A stretch of DNA of 64,000 nucleotides, from NCBI GenBank assembly GCA_016710595.1, contig JADJVM010000006.1, positions 117,501 through 181,500 on the forward strand, written 5' to 3'. This DNA is from Niastella sp. Its GTDB lineage: Bacteria > Bacteroidota > Bacteroidia > Chitinophagales > Chitinophagaceae. The position numbers and the translations under genes are program-made. Below the pieces are notes generated by a model, which did not search any database, had not been told where the DNA came from, and saw nothing but the letters and a program-made list of their open reading frames with translations. Shown here piece by piece: positions 35,162 to 43,588 of this stretch; positions within the stretch are counted from its first letter, which is position 1, and the number at the start of each line of letters is the position of its first letter.

Positions 35162-35228
35162 AATTGTTAGGATTGTGAGAAATCCAAAAACCCTGCGGGG
35201 GGGGGATAACTTTAAATTTCATAAACAT
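35162..35228 (-). other. out-of-frame signal-peptide segment with C9 tract
   Basis: The minus strand from ATG 35228 reads MFMKFKVI and then a C9 run (plus-strand G9 at 35197-35205). The frame stops soon afterwards. Dropping one C gives RRVFGFLTILTIVLFAAC, identical to the signal peptide of the paralogue at 38075, and fuses it to the 624-residue frame (646 residues in all). The frame that reaches LFAAC has no usable start codon upstream other than the GTG at 35161. Confidence 0.8.
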
Positions 35229-35254
35229 TTGGTTAAGGGTTAAAAACTATTTTA

Positions 35255-35285
35255 CAAACATAGGGAAACATCTCATTTCAAACAA
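35255..35285 (-). promoter_or_regulatory. promoter of the 624-residue lipoprotein gene
   Basis: On the minus strand TTG (35285-35283), 20 bp, then TATGTTTG (35262-35255) gives a full match to the Bacteroidota consensus. The start codons at 35228 and 35222 are 27-33 bp downstream of the box. Confidence 0.75.
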
Positions 35286-35330
35286 TGGGGAAAAACCCTA
35301 ATTTTTTACGGGGGAAACCCCGTTGAATCT

Positions 35331-35375
35331 TCCCGCTATCCGAAGAGCGCTGCGCTAGCTCTTAAGATGGCGGGA
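35331..35375. repeat. 45-bp imperfect hairpin with bulged bases
   Basis: TCCCGC, ATC and AAGAGC (35331-35348) pair with GCTCTT, GAT and GCGGGA (35358-35375), leaving small bulges (t/g and cg/aa) and a nine-base loop. It stands just outside the 188-bp repeat, upstream of the promoter on the minus strand. Confidence 0.7.
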
Positions 35376-35488
35376 TAAAGGCTACGAACCGCCTGGACTT
35401 CAATGAACAAATGCCCATCCGGCCCTAAATGATGTTCCGCAATGAATTTGCTGCCGTTGCTTGCGCTGCCGATAGCAGGGGATTAATA

Positions 35489-35899
35489 TTAAAACTCCAT
35501 ACAACCCTTTGAGATTTTCAAATACCCAAATCCTCTTTTTTTCTTTATAGCCTCCCAGTCTGTATAGGGTATCCGCCTGTATCTCAAATCAAAAATATAT
35601 TCGCCCCAGCGCCAAAATTTAAGTGGGTTAATTGCAAATAGACGATATACTATGATATCACTTTGAAGTGTAGTAACGCACCCATAAGCATTGCGTTTGT
35701 TCAAAATAAATGCATCTTTATCATACTTTCCAAATATTCTCCCCTGAAATGGATTTTCCAATACTGTAAATGTTCCTGAAATATTGCTATAGCGATAATA
35801 CCAGTCATTAAGGCCTGTAATATTTTTAAATGCAGGCCAGTTAGTAAATAATATAACTACTGCAGCTAACCAATACCAACGCTTTGGTTCGTGGCACAA
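35489..35899 (-). CDS. unknown small protein with one N-terminal membrane segment
   Basis: This 136-residue frame has a membrane segment near the start (WYWLAAVVILFTNWPAF) and a basic, aromatic remainder (LFAINPLKFWRWGEYIFDL). No family recognised. Its first residues (MCHEPKRW) are encoded inside a GGTTC...GAACC foldback that recurs nearby, so the original 5' end may have been replaced by a boundary sequence. It lies between the two lipoprotein genes on the same strand and could be a leftover partner of an earlier effector. Confidence 0.45.
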   Translation of the reverse strand: MCHEPKRWYWLAAVVILFTNWPAFKNITGLNDWYYRYSNISGTFTVLENPFQGRIFGKYDKDAFILNKRNAYGCVTTLQSDIIVYRLFAINPLKFWRWGEYIFDLRYRRIPYTDWEAIKKKRGFGYLKISKGCMEF

Positions 35900-36185
35900 G
35901 AACCAATTTTTCCAACTCTTTGCCTTGGTTCATGGCATGAAAAATAATTGCTTAGCTACGTACCATAGCATACAATTTTCTTTAAGTTTTCATAACTCAA
36001 TATAATAAAATCGAAATTTTTTTTATATTGCTTTTTTGTTTCGTGTTCCACGAACCAAGGAGCAAGTGTTCCGTACAACTGCGCTCTCATTTCTTGCCCG
36101 TTGGGTAAAACGAAACCTTAGTGATTGGCAGATTTATTTGAATAAAATATAGACTGAACAATATATGACCCATACAAAAATAAAC
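35900..36185. other. noncoding boundary region with inverted repeats
   Basis: CCTTGGTTCATGGCATGAAA (about 35922-35941) and a nearly complementary segment around 36040-36062 (CACGAACCAAGG) face each other. A second short palindrome, TTGGTTC...GAACCAA, lies at 35884-35906. Repeat copy 2 (36089-36131) ends the region. No gene seen. Confidence 0.55.
36089..36131 (+). repeat. 43-bp repeat, copy 2 (TCTTGCCC...CGAAA...CTTAGT)
   Basis: It matches 27019-27061 at 33 of 43 positions. It lies 54 bp beyond the stop of the lipoprotein gene at 36186. Confidence 0.6.
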
Positions 36186-36503
36186 TTAGTATAGTTTGTA
36201 CTCAATTTTTAATTCTCCAAGTTTAGCTTTATAAGATTCATATTTCAATATTATATTTTTTTGATACCAGTCCGTATGCCAAAAGGTATCCACTTTGCCT
36301 CCTGGAATTTTGAAGCCTGATATCATAAATGTGTCACTGGAATTTCCTGTAACCTTAATTTTGAGTGTTGTTGGATATTCTTTATTTGACTTTATATTAA
36401 TTGTCGTGTCCATCCCTAATGTATTTAGAGTAATTGAATTTGAACTCGAATTTTCTGTACATGAAATAAATAAACCCAAAAAGAGCATGAAATGATATTT
36501 CAT
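36186..36503 (-). CDS. small lipoprotein, possible immunity partner of the 520-residue effector
   Basis: This 105-residue protein has a lipoprotein signal (MKYHFMLFLGLFISC, lipobox cysteine 15) and a mature beta-rich part (TLKIKVTGNSSDTFMISGF) resembling a small immunoglobulin-like or DUF1573-like fold. It starts 9 bp behind the 520-residue effector-like gene, the place where an immunity gene is expected. A periplasmic lipoprotein would fit protection against an effector acting in the periplasm. Family not recognised; role inferred from position. Confidence 0.6.
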   Translation of the reverse strand: MKYHFMLFLGLFISCTENSSSNSITLNTLGMDTTINIKSNKEYPTTLKIKVTGNSSDTFMISGFKIPGGKVDTFWHTDWYQKNIILKYESYKAKLGELKIEYKLY

Positions 36504-36512
36504 AAATTGAAT

Positions 36513-38075
36513 TTAATTTGTTGCAACAAGCTGTGTTGTCAATATAATTTCTGAGCTGGGGCCTAAAGGTGATAATCTTTTTAATTCTCCATTCGGAATC
36601 TTATGATTACATAAAAGAATCATAACAGTTTCTTTAAAAAAATGTCCAGCTTGGCCATTTTGTGAAAGTGTGACGAATAAATCCCTTCCAAACTGATTAT
36701 TAAATAAATCCATCGTATTTTCCAGCTGATTACTATTAGGAAAAGTTTCGTGGGCATCACCAAGTAGCTTTGCCAAATTAAGCCCCAAAACTTTTGCATT
36801 TAATGCACTAAAGTAAGCATGACGAAACGCATCACCATTTCCATTTAAGATTGAATTTGGATAAAGTGATTGAGCTCGATCTAGTGCTTCTTTTGCATTA
36901 AATAAATATTGCAATTGCTTGTACCTAATTAAACCGTCAAAAATTACAAGTTCTTGAGATGACATTTGACCCCGGTAATCTTGTTCAAATAAAAGTATTC
37001 CTGCAGACTCTGGGTAAGATGCAGGATCTAAATCTGGATCATATTCTGCATCATCCTCTATCGGCACCGGTTCCCAACCACCACCACCACCACAGCCAGG
37101 TTGGACCGCATTTGTTTGGTTAGTATTATTTCCTTTTGCAAAAGGTGCCGGGTTATTGGGAGTGCCATTACATGGGTCAGGTGGAGTTCCTCCACTTCCA
37201 GCATTGCCGCCGTTACCGGGTGGTATGCCGGGAGGATTGTTTCCCGTTCCGCCGTTTTCTCCTCCTCCTCCAGTACTTCCATCATCAAACCAGCCTCTAT
37301 AGCAAATATCATATATTTTTTGGCATAAGCCGCACCCGCTTAAATAGTCACAACCATTCGGTTGGTTATCGCAATAATCAGGCGTGCCACAGTAGTATAT
37401 GTCTGTACATTCTTCAAAATAAGTGTACATATTGTTGGCCGCTATAGAGTCTGTGTTTTTCTCTAAAATAGTAATTTTTTTTGCGCCTGAAGAACCCATC
37501 GTTAAAAACAAACTGCTATCGGTAATATTAAATGATTTATAACCCAGGCTTCGATTATTAAGCCACATAAAAAATAAAGCATATTTTTCTGCTGTGCTGT
37601 CTATTTGTGAAGAACCATGCACCCTGTTTTTATATTGCCAGTCGCATAAATAATAGAAAGCGGTATCTGTCTGGTTCACAGAAATAACCATGCTGGCATT
37701 TACATAATTTTGATTGTCCCGAACAAAGGGGACATAAAATACCTGGGCACCTTCGTTTTCAATTTTAGAAGTGGGTTTTTGTTTTTGTTTAAAGTTTATT
37801 ATTTTATCCCATCGTGGGTAGCCAATCTGCTTTACGGTTTTAGCTATAAAATGAAGCGAATCATTTTTTCTTTTAATAAAATTTACCAAAGCATTTTCTA
37901 CCAGATCTGCGCTTCGGTGCGTATTAAAGAACTTTTCTTCGATACTGCTTATATCTTGCATTGGAGTGGTAAGCAGGCTGTCCATTTTTTTACAAGCTGC
38001 AAATAACACAATTGTTAGGATTGTGAGAAATCCAAAAACCCTGCGGGGGGGGGTAACTTTAAACTCCATAAACAT
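36513..38075 (-). CDS. polymorphic-toxin-like lipoprotein with DUF6973-like C-terminal domain
   Basis: This 520-residue protein has an intact lipoprotein signal (MFMEFKVTPPRRVFGF, lipobox LFAAC). The N-terminal carrier domain is shared with the 624-residue paralogue (EEKFF, GYPRWD, VPFVRDNQNYV, FNITDSSLF). A Cys-rich patch (CGTPDYCDNQPNGCDYLSGC) and a Gly/Asn/Pro linker around 280-340 follow. The C-terminal domain has NGNGDAFRHAYFSAL (411-425) and GDAHE (439-443), a His/Asp pattern I associate with DUF6973 proteins, which may bind metal. The C9 tract of its leader is in frame. The carrier-linker-tip layout and the following small lipoprotein gene suggest an effector with its immunity protein. 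Confidence 0.7.
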   Translation of the reverse strand: MFMEFKVTPPRRVFGFLTILTIVLFAACKKMDSLLTTPMQDISSIEEKFFNTHRSADLVENALVNFIKRKNDSLHFIAKTVKQIGYPRWDKIINFKQKQKPTSKIENEGAQVFYVPFVRDNQNYVNASMVISVNQTDTAFYYLCDWQYKNRVHGSSQIDSTAEKYALFFMWLNNRSLGYKSFNITDSSLFLTMGSSGAKKITILEKNTDSIAANNMYTYFEECTDIYYCGTPDYCDNQPNGCDYLSGCGLCQKIYDICYRGWFDDGSTGGGGENGGTGNNPPGIPPGNGGNAGSGGTPPDPCNGTPNNPAPFAKGNNTNQTNAVQPGCGGGGGWEPVPIEDDAEYDPDLDPASYPESAGILLFEQDYRGQMSSQELVIFDGLIRYKQLQYLFNAKEALDRAQSLYPNSILNGNGDAFRHAYFSALNAKVLGLNLAKLLGDAHETFPNSNQLENTMDLFNNQFGRDLFVTLSQNGQAGHFFKETVMILLCNHKIPNGELKRLSPLGPSSEIILTTQLVATN

Positions 38076-38172
38076 TTGGTTAAGGGTTAAAAACTATTTT
38101 ACAAACATAGGGAAACATCTCATTTCAAACAATGGGGAAAAACCCTAATTTTTTACGGGGGAAACCCCGTTG
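37986..38172 (-). repeat. 187-bp promoter-leader-signal repeat, copy 2
   Basis: Partner of 35138-35325; one base shorter at the C9 tract, so this copy is in frame. Confidence 0.9.
38102..38132 (-). promoter_or_regulatory. promoter of the 520-residue lipoprotein gene
   Basis: TTG (38132-38130), 20 bp, TATGTTTG (38109-38102) on the minus strand; identical to the promoter at 35255-35285. Confidence 0.75.
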
Positions 38173-38508
38173 TTTGTTTGAATCATTTTTTGTAAAAAAA
38201 TGTTTGTAATTATTTTTTTAAGAATATTATTTTTCAGTTTTAAAAATTATGCAATGTACAATTACAGCTGAAGCATAAGCTCAGTGAATGAATGTAACCT
38301 TGCCATTTCTCAGTTTTAGCCTTCAGTTTTCGTAATGCAATTTCCTAAAATAAATACAAGTGTAATCAAAGAATGATAAACTACTATAATACATTTATAA
38401 CAATAGTAAGCTCATTTAAGTATTACCAATTTACCTGCATGAAACTGATGTGCCAGTACGCAGGACTATTGGACATATCTTCACCAGGAGTATTAATTTA
38501 GTAATATA
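38173..38508. other. 336-bp intergenic region at the right edge of the island
   Basis: AT-rich sequence with no frame, hairpin or repeat that I can support. It separates the accessory island from the symporter gene. Confidence 0.5.
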
Positions 38509-40143
38509 TTAATCACAACAATCCTTTTTGCGAAATGAAAAATGTTGTAAAAAGAAGCCCAGGATTAATACCAGCCCGGCTCCAATTACATTCAGCCATA
38601 AGAATGAAATGATCTCCATTTTATAAATTACGATCACAATAATTTCAGAAACAATAGCCGCATAAAAAACGGCATTTGCTTTTACTGATTTCACCCAAAG
38701 CGCCATAAGGAATATACCCAGTATGACGCCATAAAAAAGAGAACCCAGAATATTTACGGCTTCTATTAAACTATTACCGATATTATTAGCAAACATGGCT
38801 ATGATAATACAAAATATACCCCAACCGAAAGTGTACCACTTAGATAATTTTACTTCGTCTAAATCTGTTTCCTTTTTTTTGGTATATCGCTTGTGAAAAT
38901 CAACAACCGAACAGGCAGCGAGTGCATTTAAAGCCGCTGCAATACTTCCCCAGGCCGATAAAAATATAACGGCAAACAACAAGCCGATCAATCCTTTTGG
39001 CAAATGATCTTTTACAAATTCTAAAAAAATAAAATTGGTATCATTATTATCTTCCCTGGTATAAACCTTGTCAATCTCCTTCTTATACGCCTTTCGATAG
39101 GCCGAAGCTGCAACCGAATTCTTTTCGGCTATGGCTGTATGATACTGCAGTTCAATTGCATGAAGCGAATCGGCATGTGCCGTATGCATGGCTGCATCCT
39201 TCTTGGCTTTATTAAAATAAACCGGCGAGCTGGTATGAACATAAAATACAAAAACCAGTACACCCAGTAACAAGATCATAAATTGCATGGGCACTTTCAC
39301 CAGGCCATTCATCAATAAACCCCGCTGGCTTTCTTTTACATTCTTAGCCGTAATATACCGCCCCACCTGGCTATGATCGGTACCAAAATAACTGAGCGCC
39401 AGGAAAAAGCCACCAATCAATCCACTCCAAATATTATATTTATCATTCCAGTTAAACCCGTTTTTATCCATCCCGGTAGTAATCACATTCATCTTGCCCA
39501 GTTCTTTTGCTTGTGAAACAGCGCCTTTAAAACTCAACCCGTCAGGTAAAATATGTACGATAATGATAAATACTAAAATAAGTGTTATGAACACAATGAT
39601 CATTTGCAGCATTTGTGTATGTGCCACCGCCCTGGCTCCGCCACTCATGGTATAAATAAGCAACATGCCGCCCATGATGATATTGGTAATATAAATATCC
39701 CAACCCATTAAAGAACTTAATACAATGGAAGGGGCATAAATACTGATACCCGTACTTAGTCCCCGGCTTATTAAAAAAAGCAAAGCGGTGAAGGAACGTG
39801 TTTTTCCATCAAACCTTTTTTCAATAAACTCGTAAGCCGTATATACTTTTAGTTTATTAAAAACAGGAACAAAAAAAAGGCTGATCACAATCATGGCAAA
39901 AGGAAGCCCAAAATAATATTGTACAAACCGCATTCCATCGGTATAAGCCTGGCCGGGGCCGGATAAATATGTAACAGCACTTGCTTGTGTTCCCATAATG
40001 CCAAGCAACACCAGGTACCAGGGCATAGAACGGTTACTCAAAAAATAAGCATCTATATTTTTTGACTTTCGGCTTATGTACACACCATATAAGATAATAC
40101 CTGCCAACACCGTTATCAATATAACCCAATCAATAAAACTCAA
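38509..40143 (-). CDS. sodium:solute symporter family protein
   Basis: This 544-residue SSS-family transporter has about 13 membrane helices. It opens with WVILITVLAGIILYGVYIS, and family motifs include SNRSMPWYLVLLGIMGTQAS and SGGARAVAHTQMLQMIIV. A cytoplasmic loop at about 310-370 is Lys/Ala-rich. It starts 14 bp after the PIG-L deacetylase gene, so the two form an operon. This suggests uptake of the sugar or amino sugar on which the deacetylase pathway acts. The substrate cannot be read from sequence. Confidence 0.9.
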   Translation of the reverse strand: MSFIDWVILITVLAGIILYGVYISRKSKNIDAYFLSNRSMPWYLVLLGIMGTQASAVTYLSGPGQAYTDGMRFVQYYFGLPFAMIVISLFFVPVFNKLKVYTAYEFIEKRFDGKTRSFTALLFLISRGLSTGISIYAPSIVLSSLMGWDIYITNIIMGGMLLIYTMSGGARAVAHTQMLQMIIVFITLILVFIIIVHILPDGLSFKGAVSQAKELGKMNVITTGMDKNGFNWNDKYNIWSGLIGGFFLALSYFGTDHSQVGRYITAKNVKESQRGLLMNGLVKVPMQFMILLLGVLVFVFYVHTSSPVYFNKAKKDAAMHTAHADSLHAIELQYHTAIAEKNSVAASAYRKAYKKEIDKVYTREDNNDTNFIFLEFVKDHLPKGLIGLLFAVIFLSAWGSIAAALNALAACSVVDFHKRYTKKKETDLDEVKLSKWYTFGWGIFCIIIAMFANNIGNSLIEAVNILGSLFYGVILGIFLMALWVKSVKANAVFYAAIVSEIIVIVIYKMEIISFLWLNVIGAGLVLILGFFLQHFSFRKKDCCD

Positions 40144-40157
40144 CTCAACATTATATT

Positions 40158-42638
40158 TTAAGATTTTGGTTTAGCAATAATATTCGCAAATAAACGAAAG
40201 GCGCCCGGTACTGCTGCCGGTAATTCCCTAAAGAATACCAAACCGGTATATACATATTTTCCCTTGCCATACTTTGCAACCAGTAAACTACCTGGCTGTG
40301 GCGCTTCCCCTGCATCATGCATAGAAAGTGGCATTTCATAAGCAGGATCTTGCTTCTCTGCATGGTAAATACTCCGCTCCTGAATCCAGCCCTCAAAATC
40401 TTTTTCAGAAATCTTATTGGGATAATTTAATACCGGGTTATTGGGTAACAAAAATGTTACATCAGCGTTTTCATTTGTAACCCTTGTGCGGCTTATTGTA
40501 AAATCATAGGGTGCAATTTTTGCTTTTACGGGGCCGATGCTATTGTTGGTATTGTATTGGGTAACCAGCACACCACCATTATAAACATACTTCATTAAAG
40601 CATTATAACTTTTGCTTAACCAGGTATGAATATTATATGCACGCACACCACTTATGATCACATCATATTTCTCAAGGTTTTCAACCGTCATATCTTTTTC
40701 CTGCAGTAAATCTACCTGGTATCCCATTTCACGCAAGGCCTCAGGGACTTTATCACCGGCGCCAACGATATAGCCGGCACGGCTTCCAACCGTTTTTAAA
40801 TCAATTTTTAGAATCGTTCCCATATCCAAATAATTATAAAATATATCGGGAATATGATCGTGCAGAATTTTTCGTAAATTAAAATATTGATTTTCGTATA
40901 AGCCGGGGTTTGCCAAACTACCATTAAACGTATTGATGCTATTGGGTAGAATATCTTTAGCATTTACCTTTATTTTTATTTGATAGGATTGGCCCGCCGG
41001 GTGATTCGTGGTATCTGAAATTATTTCTACCGGATTACTATTGATGTGATGGTTAAACTGTGTTTTGCCAGATAAGGTGATATTGGGTTGAAGAGAATAG
41101 GTAAGTTCAGTTTGGGTAATTTGATCGTTATTTTTTAAAATCACAATAGATGGTGCACTTTGAATAAATACAGGTTCGGCAATGGCCATCGGCTCATATA
41201 ATTCTCCCTTTACAGGATCTGTATATTTGTACATTACGGGTGTTTTAAAATTAAATTGTTCACCATACAATGTTGCCCGGATATTTACTACAGGATTTAT
41301 ATTTTCGGGGTTTCCAATAAGCCGCTGATCATTCACAGTATAACTTCCTTCGCTCATTTTTTGTTCCAGCCAATAGGGTTGTGTAATATTTGTTTTTAAG
41401 GGGATAAAAAAGTTTTTAACAACCGTACTATTTATATTTTTCTCAACTTTCGGCATGGTAAAGTCAATATCGTTATAACGTCCCGAAACATTTTCTAAAG
41501 GCAGGCCCAGCCTGTCATTAAGTGTAATTGTAAGTTTCATACTATCTCCGGGAACATTTAGTTGATGGCCTGCCACAGCTTCTATAAATAAGCCACTGCA
41601 AGCTTCTATTAAATTTTGAACAGCATTTAATTTTAAGGATTTATAATTCCCATCGGGTTGCTTATTGATCAATGAAAATAAAGCTACTAATTTAGGCACC
41701 GATTTTCCTGGCATAATCGGGTTGTATTCATTCATGATTTGATCTACTGCTGCACCATAAGACCCGCCAAAAACCCGGTTGCTATAAGTATTGATGCCAT
41801 CCATTAAATCCTGCTGTGGTTTATCTCCTGCCAGGGTAGCAAAATATTCTAATTGCTCTCCCCTTTGTGCTGCTACACCAAACCCCTGGCTCTTATGCTG
41901 GCTGCGGCTTTCGGATGCTATTTCTCCATAACTTTTTCCCAAAACCGGGTTATAACCACCGCAATCTAATTTAAACTGATCTTCTCTTTGTGTATTGGTA
42001 CTACCAAAATTAAATGTATTCCAAAGGAGCCGCCTGGCTTGCCAGGGTTTTACGCCATATTGAAATTGAGAAGCGAACCGGGTACTATCCGCTGCTGCCG
42101 TAAAAGCTTCAGTAGCGAGGATAGCAGATGCGGTATGATGCCCATGGCCTCCTTCGCCTGTGGTAGGGAAGCGGGTAATAATAATATCAGGTTGAAATTT
42201 CCGGATGATCCAAACCACATCACTCAAAATTTTGTCATGACCCCATTTTTGAAGTGTTTCCACAGGTGTTTTACTATATCCAAAATCGTAGGCACGGGTA
42301 AAAAATTGTTCTGCACCATCTATTCTTCTTGCTGATAATAATTCCTGAGTACGTATCAATCCAAGTGAAATTCCCATTTCATCCCCTATCAAATTTTGCC
42401 CTCCATCACCCCGGGTTAAACTCAGGTACCCGGTACGCAATTTCTTTTCATTGGCCAGGTAGGCTAATAAACGGGTATTCTCATCATCGGGATGTGCTGC
42501 AATGTATAGAACAGAACCAAATACTTTTAATTTTTGTAATTCTTGTATTACTTTACCGGCAGGCCAGTTTACCGGCTTTTGAGCAAAGCAATTAAGAGCA
42601 AAAAAGCTTATGAGTAAACTTACATAAATCTTATTCAT
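40158..42638 (-). CDS. PIG-L family deacetylase, large secreted form
   Basis: PIG-L/LmbE enzymes are zinc-dependent N-acetyl-sugar deacetylases. The 826-residue protein has a signal peptide (KIYVSLLISFFALNCFAQ) and the zinc motif AHPDDE (His49-Pro-Asp-Asp52). RGDGGQNLIGDEMG and the second metal part EGGHGHHTASAI follow. Residues 280-600 form beta-rich domains, and the end (QVDLLQEKDMTVENLEKYDV, IISGVRAYN) looks like a class I amidotransferase-like domain. This three-part layout is known in Bacteroidota. It is in an operon with the symporter downstream. Confidence 0.88.
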   Translation of the reverse strand: MNKIYVSLLISFFALNCFAQKPVNWPAGKVIQELQKLKVFGSVLYIAAHPDDENTRLLAYLANEKKLRTGYLSLTRGDGGQNLIGDEMGISLGLIRTQELLSARRIDGAEQFFTRAYDFGYSKTPVETLQKWGHDKILSDVVWIIRKFQPDIIITRFPTTGEGGHGHHTASAILATEAFTAAADSTRFASQFQYGVKPWQARRLLWNTFNFGSTNTQREDQFKLDCGGYNPVLGKSYGEIASESRSQHKSQGFGVAAQRGEQLEYFATLAGDKPQQDLMDGINTYSNRVFGGSYGAAVDQIMNEYNPIMPGKSVPKLVALFSLINKQPDGNYKSLKLNAVQNLIEACSGLFIEAVAGHQLNVPGDSMKLTITLNDRLGLPLENVSGRYNDIDFTMPKVEKNINSTVVKNFFIPLKTNITQPYWLEQKMSEGSYTVNDQRLIGNPENINPVVNIRATLYGEQFNFKTPVMYKYTDPVKGELYEPMAIAEPVFIQSAPSIVILKNNDQITQTELTYSLQPNITLSGKTQFNHHINSNPVEIISDTTNHPAGQSYQIKIKVNAKDILPNSINTFNGSLANPGLYENQYFNLRKILHDHIPDIFYNYLDMGTILKIDLKTVGSRAGYIVGAGDKVPEALREMGYQVDLLQEKDMTVENLEKYDVIISGVRAYNIHTWLSKSYNALMKYVYNGGVLVTQYNTNNSIGPVKAKIAPYDFTISRTRVTNENADVTFLLPNNPVLNYPNKISEKDFEGWIQERSIYHAEKQDPAYEMPLSMHDAGEAPQPGSLLVAKYGKGKYVYTGLVFFRELPAAVPGAFRLFANIIAKPKS

Positions 42639-42811
42639 ACCATTTTATTTTTACGAAAGTACAAGTTTGATTTTTTAAAGTGGCTACCGGTTACATAAAA
42701 GCAATCATTAGCTTAAAAACATATTATAAAGTAAGCAATGAGTTCTTGAATGAGATAGCAGTTTCTATATATTTTCGTATTTTTACGGGATTAATTATTC
42801 AATAAGGAACA

Positions 42812-43582
42812 ATGAAAACAAAAGATGAAATAGTAGATAACTGGTTACCGAGGTACACAGGCAATGCACTAAGCGATTTTGGAGAATATATTTTGCTTAC
42901 TAATTTTTCAAACTACGTAAATATGTTTGCCGATTGGAACAAAGTAGATGTGATTGGCAAAGACCGCCCAATGCAATGTGCTACAGCGGGAAATATTACA
43001 ATTATTAACTTTGGAATGGGTAGCCCCGGCGCTGCCACTATCATGGACCTCTTAACTGCAATCAATCCTAAAGCTGTTTTATTTCTGGGTAAATGTGGTG
43101 GATTAAAAAGACGAAATAAAATTGGCGACCTGATCTTACCCATTGCTGCTATACGGGGAGAGGGTACCAGCAATGATTATTTACCTGCCGAAGTACCCGC
43201 CTTACCTGCATTTGCGCTTCAAAAAGCAATAAGTACTACCATCCGGGATCATGAATGTGATTACTGGACGGGTGTTTGCTATACCACCAACCGTAGGGTA
43301 TGGGAGCACGATGAAAGCTTTAAAGAGTATTTAAAAGAAATTAGGGCTTATGCCATTGATATGGAAACAGCTACAATTTTTACGGTAGGGTTTCATAATA
43401 AAATACCCACAGGCGCCTTGTTATTGGTGAGTGATTCTCCTATGATTCCGGAAGGTGTAAAAACTGAGGAAAGTGATAAGTCGGTAACGACTCATTATGT
43501 GGAATCACATTTAAAAATTGGTATTGAATCCCTCAAACAATTAATCAACGATGGCCATACGGTAAGGCATCTTAAATTTTAA
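42812..43582 (+). CDS. amn: AMP nucleosidase
   Basis: AMP nucleosidase splits AMP into adenine and ribose 5-phosphate. The 256-residue protein is the short Bacteroidota form, equivalent to the catalytic phosphorylase-like domain of E. coli Amn. Motifs are NFGMGSPGAATIMDLL, VLFLGKCGGLK, and AYAIDMETATIFTVGF with the ribose-binding Met-Glu, followed by LLLVSDSPMIPEGVKT. The ABC ATPase gene begins six bases after its stop, so the two are co-transcribed. Confidence 0.9.
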   Translation: MKTKDEIVDNWLPRYTGNALSDFGEYILLTNFSNYVNMFADWNKVDVIGKDRPMQCATAGNITIINFGMGSPGAATIMDLLTAINPKAVLFLGKCGGLKRRNKIGDLILPIAAIRGEGTSNDYLPAEVPALPAFALQKAISTTIRDHECDYWTGVCYTTNRRVWEHDESFKEYLKEIRAYAIDMETATIFTVGFHNKIPTGALLLVSDSPMIPEGVKTEESDKSVTTHYVESHLKIGIESLKQLINDGHTVRHLKF

Positions 43583-43588
43583 TTTCTA

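Larger units (their letters stand above)
35138..35325 (-). repeat. 188-bp promoter-leader-signal repeat, copy 1
   Basis: This block is almost identical to 37986-38172. Visible differences are one extra base next to the C9 run and two substitutions just after the start codons (AAATTT against GAGTTT). It spans promoter, leader, start codons, signal peptide and lipobox of both toxin-like lipoprotein genes. Confidence 0.9.

Noticed and set aside
35305..35325. CGGGG-GAAA-CCCCG hairpin as a terminator
   Set aside because: It lies inside the shared upstream block and, on the minus strand used by the genes, is not followed by a T-run.
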